In this document: positions 52,590 to 58,068 of the stretch, one piece after another
Layout: each line of letters begins with the position of its first letter
Position numbering within the stretch: position 1 is the first letter of the stretch
Source of the DNA: Candidatus Zixiibacteriota bacterium
GTDB lineage: Bacteria; Zixibacteria; MSB-5A5; UBA10806
Reading direction: 5' to 3'
DNA: 58,068 nt
Assembly (NCBI GenBank): GCA_020348065.1
Contig: CP070742.1
Span: 3,019,305-3,077,372, forward strand
Program-made: the position numbers and the translations under genes
Notes under the pieces: model-generated
Databases searched by the model: none
What the model was told of the DNA's origin: nothing
What the model saw: the letters and a program-made list of their open reading frames with translations, nothing else

Positions 52590-55010
52590 TTACTCATATT
52601 TCAACGCCTTCACGGGGTCGGCGAGGGCGGCTCTGATCGCCTGGAAGCTAACAGTTAACAGGGCAATGCCGATAGCAATTACCGCTGAAATAATAAAAAA
52701 GCTCATCTTTATTTCTATACGATAGGCAAAATTTTCAAGCCATCTCGTCATGGCCAGGTAAGCCACAGGCCAGGCTATAATATTTGCTAATAACGCCGGA
52801 AGCATGAACTCTCCCGACAACATGGATGCTATATTTCTAACGGACGCCCCCAGCGCCTTTCGAATGCCGATTTCTTTGGTACGTTGCTCCGTAACGAATG
52901 CCGCCATCGCGAATAGCCCCAGGCAGGCGATGAATAAACCGATTATGGAAAATGTCCCCAGGATCGCGCCCTGTTTTAACTCCGCCGAATATATATTCTC
53001 GTAAAGATCGTCCACGAAATGATATTCAAAAGGGTAATCCGGGAACATGATATCCCACTTTTCCTTAATCGCCGCGAGTGTTGTATTAAAATCGGATGGC
53101 TCGGTTTTAATGATTATGCTGAAATACCAGTTCGGCCTTTGGAATAAAACCAGCGGCTTGATTTTCTTTTTTAAATCGGAAAAATAAAAATCTTTGACAA
53201 CGCCGATTACTCTTCCCGGATTTATGGTAGCGTAACCCGGCCTCAATTCCAGCCGTTTTCCTATAGCCTCCTCAGGCGATACCCGGCCCATGATTTTTAC
53301 GGCGCTTTCATTTAGTATAAAATCCGGCTCGGCATCATCGATCGGCCCGCGGGGGAATCCGGTCCCGGCAAGAAGCTCCAGCTTGAAAAAACCGATAAAG
53401 TTGCTGTCTACGGGTAATATATATGTTACAGGCTGATCTTCCTGCTCGGGCATGCCCTCGGCGATAAAGGCGCTGGCGTCCAGTATCTGCCTGGACGGCG
53501 GTTCCATAACCGCGGTGACCTCTTTGACTCCGCGTATATTTGAAAATTCGGTCTTGACCGTATTATACCGGTCGCGCATGGTGTTTTGCAGATAAGTAAC
53601 GGCTATTACGGGGTCCTCCAGCTTGCACAGTCTTTCATTCAACATAAAATCGCGTTGCCCCCTGGTTACGAAAAAGGATATGATCAGCGCGATCGTAGCG
53701 GAAAGCTGCAGTACAACTAAAACGTTTCGAAGCGTAAACCTCTTCAGAATAATATTTCTGACGGGCAATCGCACTCCCCCGGGGGTGCCCCTGAGAACCG
53801 AGACCGGTTTGAATGAGGATAGAAACAACGCCGGGTAACTTCCCGCGATAATACCGGTGAAAAGAAAAAGGAGAATCAAAATTACAGGATACTGCCAGTT
53901 GCCTAATGGATCAAATGATATGGCCTTGGCAGTAAAATTATTGAAGACCGGAAGGAAAACTTCAATAAGTATAAATGTTATAATCAAAGCGATGAAACTG
54001 TACAGCAGGGATTCTCCCAGAAAATATAAAATGAGCTGGGCCCGGCTTGATCCTATTGTTTTCCTCAAACCGATCTCTATAGCTCGACTGGCCGATCTGG
54101 CGGTCGAGAGATTTATGAAATTGATACAGGCGATCAAGAGGATTATTATGGCCACCAGAGAGAAAATATAGACGTATAATATATTCCCGGTAGGTTCTAT
54201 CTCCCGATCGATGTGCGAATGCAGGTGTATATCGACGAGAGGCTGGAGTTCCAGGATATGCATCGGGGCATATTCCTCCGGAATATATTTGGCCACAAAT
54301 TGGGGAAGACGGCTTTCCAGGTCTTTGTAATCGCTCCCTTCTTTCAGGAGTATGTAAATATAATTCCACTGATCGACATTGGCCGTCCGGGCATCATCGA
54401 AAGAGGCGAGGAAATCAACATGAAAATGCGAATTTTCCGGGATGTCGTTTAGCATTCCTGTAACCTTATACTCCTTTTCTTCGGAGGATTCGATGTTGAT
54501 GGCTGTAATTGTCTTTCCCATTGGGTCGGCATCGCCGAAATACCTGCGGGCGGCGTTTTCTGTCAGGACGACCGAATTGGGTTCCGCGAGAGCTGTCCGA
54601 GGGTCTCCCCTTAAAAGCTCGAAATTGAAGACGTCGAATACATTGGGATCGGTATTATAAAACCGCGTCTCGTTCAGTTTTATGTTGTCTTTCTTGACCA
54701 CTATCTGTTGGTCGTGGTGGAATCGAATCAGGTCGAGGACTTCGGGATACTCCTCGGGGAGAGAATTCACGTAGCCGTAGGGGCTACGGGCAAAGTGAGG
54801 ATTATAATTCGGGCGGTTGAAACGGTAGGTAACCCTGTAAATATTACCGGCGTTTTCATGGTACCTGTCGTAGCTTAATTCATCAATTACCCACAGCATA
54901 ATCAGCGCGCAACAGGCCATACCCACCGCCAGTCCAACGATGTTTATAAAAGAGTAGCCCTTGTTGCGCAAAAGATTCCTGAAGGAGACTTTCAGGTAAT
55001 TTTTAAACAT
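52590..55010 (-). CDS. ABC permease, FtsX/MacB type, duplicated form (array member 3)
   Basis: 806 residues. N-terminal TM block NKGYSFINIVGLAVGMACCA with WVIDELSYDRYHENAGNIYR after it. The first MacB core ends at the signature ASRAIEIGLRKTIGSSRAQL, and the second signature is VTEQRTKEIGIRKALGASVR. It differs in the middle by a 15-residue longer basic linker (GGVRLPVRNIILKRFTLRNV) after the family motif LSSFKPVSVLRG. It ends ADPVKALKYE. AGGAGTCGA before the ATG is a good ribosome site. It is separated by 13 nt from array member 4. Confidence 0.9.
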   Translation of the reverse strand: MFKNYLKVSFRNLLRNKGYSFINIVGLAVGMACCALIMLWVIDELSYDRYHENAGNIYRVTYRFNRPNYNPHFARSPYGYVNSLPEEYPEVLDLIRFHHDQQIVVKKDNIKLNETRFYNTDPNVFDVFNFELLRGDPRTALAEPNSVVLTENAARRYFGDADPMGKTITAINIESSEEKEYKVTGMLNDIPENSHFHVDFLASFDDARTANVDQWNYIYILLKEGSDYKDLESRLPQFVAKYIPEEYAPMHILELQPLVDIHLHSHIDREIEPTGNILYVYIFSLVAIIILLIACINFINLSTARSASRAIEIGLRKTIGSSRAQLILYFLGESLLYSFIALIITFILIEVFLPVFNNFTAKAISFDPLGNWQYPVILILLFLFTGIIAGSYPALFLSSFKPVSVLRGTPGGVRLPVRNIILKRFTLRNVLVVLQLSATIALIISFFVTRGQRDFMLNERLCKLEDPVIAVTYLQNTMRDRYNTVKTEFSNIRGVKEVTAVMEPPSRQILDASAFIAEGMPEQEDQPVTYILPVDSNFIGFFKLELLAGTGFPRGPIDDAEPDFILNESAVKIMGRVSPEEAIGKRLELRPGYATINPGRVIGVVKDFYFSDLKKKIKPLVLFQRPNWYFSIIIKTEPSDFNTTLAAIKEKWDIMFPDYPFEYHFVDDLYENIYSAELKQGAILGTFSIIGLFIACLGLFAMAAFVTEQRTKEIGIRKALGASVRNIASMLSGEFMLPALLANIIAWPVAYLAMTRWLENFAYRIEIKMSFFIISAVIAIGIALLTVSFQAIRAALADPVKALKYE

Positions 55011-55021
55011 TCGACTCCTGA

Positions 55022-57373
55022 TTATTCATATTTCAATGATTTAACCGGGTTTGCCAGGGCCGTTTTAACAGTCTGGAAACTGATTGTAAAAAGAGCCAAA
55101 AGTAAAGCGGCCAATCCCGATGCCGCGAAAACTGTCCAGCCGATATCGACCCTGTAAATGTAGTTTTCCAGCCAGCGGTTCATAAAATAATACGATATGG
55201 GCAAGGCAATTAAATTGGCGATCGTGATTAGAATTACAATTTCGTTTATGAGCAGCCGGATGATGCCGGATACAGTGGCGCCGAGGACCTTGCGTATTCC
55301 GATTTCCTTGGTCCGGCTTTCGGTCGCGAACGTTATCATGCCCAGAAGTCCCAGGCCGGCGATAAATACGGCCAGGATCGAAAAAATACCGATCAGCTTT
55401 TTCATCAATTGCTCTTTGCGATAAAGCTCGGCGTATTTTTCATCCAGAAATCCGAGATCGGCCGATAAGTGCGGGAAATGATCCCCGAATTTAGATTTGA
55501 TATATTCTACCGCGGCTGAAGCATCGCTTCCGGAAATTTTGATTATTATATACTCGGACCAGTCGGGGTAATTCAGTATTGCCAGGGGATCCAGCGATCT
55601 TGTAAGAGGTTTGTAATGAAAATCCTTCACCACGCCGATGATATTAAAAGTCTCATCCCCGTTTCGAAGCGTATTCCCCACGGGATCTTTAAAGCCGATC
55701 AGGCGGGCGGCCTCCTCATTTATCACGATCCCGTTAATGGTGTCCGACGGGTATCTGCGATCGAAAAACCGCCCGCCAACCATTTCCAGGCCCAGGGTAT
55801 TTTCGGTATCATATGAAAACGAGCAAACACCTATAAGTGCCTTTTCGTCGTCGGTTTTGCCGTCCCATTCCCAGCCGCTGCTATTGCTGCCTACATAAGT
55901 GGGCAGATGGGATGATAGACAAACGTTTTTGATATCGGGATTATTGAGCAGTTCATTTTTAAAGGATTCGAATTTTTCCAACGAATTGCCGTTAAACGGC
56001 ATATAGATAAGGTTTTCTTTATTAAGCCCCAGTTTCTTTGTTGTAATCATGTGTATTTGCTGCGATACTATAATGGCGCCGGAAAACAAAGCGATGGATA
56101 TGCAAAATTGCAGAATTACCATTGTCCGTCTTAAGTGAACACGGTTTTTCCCCGGGCCGGCCTGTTTCTTGAAAATGGAAACGGGATTATAAGATGATAA
56201 TACGATTGCAGGATATGATCCCGCCAGAAATCCGGTCCCGACCGTAATCAGGATTATAGTGATCGCCAGTTTAAAGAATCCGATTTTGCCCAACGACAAT
56301 TCTTTGCCGAAAATTCCGCTTAAGTGAGGAAGCGATAGTTCCACCAGCATTACCGCGATAGCCATGCCGCAAACCGCAAACAGGACCGATTCGCCTATCA
56401 TCTGCCAGGCTATTTGACGGCGGGCGGCCCCCACGACTTTGCGCATCCCGATTTCTCTGGCCCGTTTGCCGGCGGAGGAGGTCGTTAGGTTCATAAAATT
56501 CAAGCAGGCGAGTATTAGAATAAAGATCGCCACGATTGAGAAGAAACGCACATACGCGATATTTATGCTATCATCTGCCCATCTGGCGAGGAAATGAAGC
56601 GATTCGAAAGGCAATAAAAATATCTCGATCTTCGTTTCCGGGCCCTTTATTCCTTTATAAAAATATTTTATTTTGTCGCTTACCGACTGGTGAGAGACAC
56701 CGGGCGGGATCTGTACCACCGTGAAGAAATTATTGCCGTCCCAGCGCTCCATGTCATATCCGAGATTCTTGAGAAACGAGAACGGGATAACAAAATCGAA
56801 TCTGATTGTGGAATTATCCGAAACGTTCTCCAGTATTCCTTTTACCGTAAAACTGTAATCGTTATATATGGTGATAGTCTTACCGATCGGTTCGGAGTCG
56901 GCAAAGTACTTTTCCGCAAGCTCCCGGGAGATAAGTATGGAATGAATATCGTCCAGACAGGATTCAGGATCTCCCGATTCTAGAGGAAAGGTAAACATTG
57001 CGAGAAACTGCGGATCAGCCGCGGCTCCCTTGGCTATAAATTTATCGTTGTTCCTGATCATGGGGACATTCTCGAGCGGTTTGAATCGTGCCGTGGATGT
57101 AATCTCGCGGTATTTTTCCCTTAAAGCATCGGCCAGTGGGGCGGGCGTCATAGAAATGGTCATGGTACCAGCGGAATGCTTGTGCCTCATAAATATCATG
57201 TGAGTGCGGTCGATGTCTTTATGGAATTTATCGTAACTTAACTCGTACTGCACCCATACCATTATCAGGAAACAAACAGCCATACCGACAGCCAGGCCTG
57301 TAACATTTATGACCGAAAAGAATTTATTTTTCGATATGGAACGGACAGCAACCTTTAAATAATTCATAAACAT
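55022..57373 (-). CDS. ABC permease, FtsX/MacB type, duplicated form (array member 2)
   Basis: 783 residues. N-terminal TM FFSVINVTGLAVGMAVCFLI, then WVQYELSYDKFHKDIDRTHM. First signature GKRAREIGMRKVVGAARRQI, second ATESRTKEIGIRKVLGATVS. The motif LSSYNPVSIFKKQAGPG marks the link to the second half. The ending is ANPVKSLKYE, 11 nt before array member 3. AAAGGGATTTATC precedes the ATG; a start two codons later is also possible. The gene is intact and would encode a complete permease subunit. Confidence 0.9.
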   Translation of the reverse strand: MFMNYLKVAVRSISKNKFFSVINVTGLAVGMAVCFLIMVWVQYELSYDKFHKDIDRTHMIFMRHKHSAGTMTISMTPAPLADALREKYREITSTARFKPLENVPMIRNNDKFIAKGAAADPQFLAMFTFPLESGDPESCLDDIHSILISRELAEKYFADSEPIGKTITIYNDYSFTVKGILENVSDNSTIRFDFVIPFSFLKNLGYDMERWDGNNFFTVVQIPPGVSHQSVSDKIKYFYKGIKGPETKIEIFLLPFESLHFLARWADDSINIAYVRFFSIVAIFILILACLNFMNLTTSSAGKRAREIGMRKVVGAARRQIAWQMIGESVLFAVCGMAIAVMLVELSLPHLSGIFGKELSLGKIGFFKLAITIILITVGTGFLAGSYPAIVLSSYNPVSIFKKQAGPGKNRVHLRRTMVILQFCISIALFSGAIIVSQQIHMITTKKLGLNKENLIYMPFNGNSLEKFESFKNELLNNPDIKNVCLSSHLPTYVGSNSSGWEWDGKTDDEKALIGVCSFSYDTENTLGLEMVGGRFFDRRYPSDTINGIVINEEAARLIGFKDPVGNTLRNGDETFNIIGVVKDFHYKPLTRSLDPLAILNYPDWSEYIIIKISGSDASAAVEYIKSKFGDHFPHLSADLGFLDEKYAELYRKEQLMKKLIGIFSILAVFIAGLGLLGMITFATESRTKEIGIRKVLGATVSGIIRLLINEIVILITIANLIALPISYYFMNRWLENYIYRVDIGWTVFAASGLAALLLALFTISFQTVKTALANPVKSLKYE

Positions 57374-57384
57374 GATAAATCCCT

Positions 57385-58068
57385 TTATTCATATTTCAGC
57401 GATTTGACCGGGTTTGCCAGGGCCACCTTGATCGATTGGAAGCTGATGGTCAACATTGCTACGGCAAGGGCGATCAAGCCGGCGAAAATAAATATGGAAA
57501 AGTCCAGGTTGATTCTGTAGGCGAAATTCTGCAGCCACCGGTTCAGGGCGTAATAGGCGATAGGCCATGCTATAATAAAGGAGACAGCGATTAAAGCCAG
57601 AACCTCCCTGGAAAGCAGCCGCAGGATATTGGGGACCGTGGCGCCCAGCACCTTCCTGATCCCGATCTCCTTGGTGCGTTGCTCGGCGGCATAGGATGAC
57701 ATGCCGAAAAGGCCCATGCATCCGATGAAAATGGCCAGGATGCTGAAATAAAAGGCTAATCTCCCCATTCTCTCCTCGGCCCGGTACATCTCGTCGAACT
57801 CGCCATCTACAAAGAAGAAATTTAAAGGCTGTCCCGAGGATATCTCGCCCCATCTGTCTTTTATTAGTTCGACAGTGCCGATTATATCGTTTGTAGACAG
57901 CCGGAGAATTGCCAGGCTAAGATTCTCATTATTGTTATATATAAAAACCGGTCCGATTGCCCTGTGGAGGGTTTCAAGATGGAAATCTTTAACTACACCG
58001 ATAACTTTCCTTGTTTCCCATTCGGATCTGTCAATACCCGGCTCCGGGACAGTAAATATTTTTCCGAT
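57385..58068 (-). CDS. ABC permease, FtsX/MacB type (array member 1, cut by window edge)
   Basis: Only the last 227 codons are visible; the frame is open to the window edge. They cover the end of the second periplasmic core (VIGVVKDFHLETLHRAIGPV, then LNFFFVDGEFDEMYRAEERM) and the last three TMs, with the signature AEQRTKEIGIRKVLGATVPN. The ending ANPVKSLKYE is identical to array member 2. It lies 11 nt upstream of array member 2, so the operon continues beyond the window. An internal ATG at 57789 is not the true start, because the family homology extends through it. Confidence 0.88.
   Translation of the reverse strand: MGKIFTVPEPGIDRSEWETRKVIGVVKDFHLETLHRAIGPVFIYNNNENLSLAILRLSTNDIIGTVELIKDRWGEISSGQPLNFFFVDGEFDEMYRAEERMGRLAFYFSILAIFIGCMGLFGMSSYAAEQRTKEIGIRKVLGATVPNILRLLSREVLALIAVSFIIAWPIAYYALNRWLQNFAYRINLDFSIFIFAGLIALAVAMLTISFQSIKVALANPVKSLKYE

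Noticed and set aside
1-58068. CRISPR arrays, prophage structural genes or a toxin-antitoxin pair
   Set aside because: No regularly spaced short repeats, no phage head or tail genes, and no recognisable toxin or antitoxin family were seen.

Overview
The window reads as chromosome of an uncultured bacterium of the FCB superphylum, most like candidate phylum Zixibacteria. The evidence is protein style, not a database match: two secreted proteins end in a type IX-like sorting domain with an NYPNPFN motif; one large secreted protein carries Cys-rich GACCD-type repeats plus dockerin-like NGLDITYGVAYF repeats; and there are a DUF5916 barrel protein, paired DUF3857/transglutaminase proteins, paired M16 proteases and long MacB/FtsX-type permeases.

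Layout. (1) 1-2.8 kb: a TPP-dependent decarboxylase cut by the window edge and an aldehyde dehydrogenase, together resembling the 2-oxoglutarate decarboxylase/succinate-semialdehyde dehydrogenase bypass of the TCA cycle, then an intact CAT-anticodon tRNA. (2) 2.8-37 kb: an accessory region made of small unrelated modules: a CarboxypepD/TPR pair, an SBP-like lipoprotein, a DUF2938 protein, a crotonase/TolC/RND operon, an ankyrin-metallo-beta-lactamase fusion, an ECF-sigma operon ending in a probable selenoprotein, a TPR protein, an LCM-type methyltransferase, a MarR/MFS pair, and secreted proteins. (3) 37-41.4 kb: a Cys-rich dockerin-like secreted protein and a truncated IS3 element. (4) 41.6-44.3 kb: an M16 protease operon. 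(5) 44.6-58 kb: one ABC ATPase preceded by at least six tandem FtsX/MacB-type permeases, the last cut by the window edge.

The gaps between modules in region 2 are not random. They repeatedly hold (a) decayed copies of the 3' end of a tRNA-Met gene or of a tmRNA-like T-arm plus acceptor strand and (b) short reading frames with a shared peptide (KNRHNLVT and variants) that I interpret as C-terminal tails of tyrosine integrases. A larger integrase fragment with the RHTFGTRLL active-site box lies at 27.1-27.3 kb. I read region 2 as an accretion island built by repeated site-specific integration at tRNA/tmRNA ends. The intact tRNA has U at position 72 where both displaced copies have C, as expected if integration replaced its 3' end.

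The most striking single gene is an AhpD/carboxymuconolactone-decarboxylase-family protein at 16.2-16.6 kb. Its CxxC motif reads Cys-x-x-UGA, the family continues in frame for 49 codons after the UGA, and a stem with a GGU loop lies 20 nt downstream. It is the last gene of a nine-gene operon led by an ECF sigma factor and its zinc-finger anti-sigma factor, with several Cys-rich products: a candidate thiol/selenol stress regulon.
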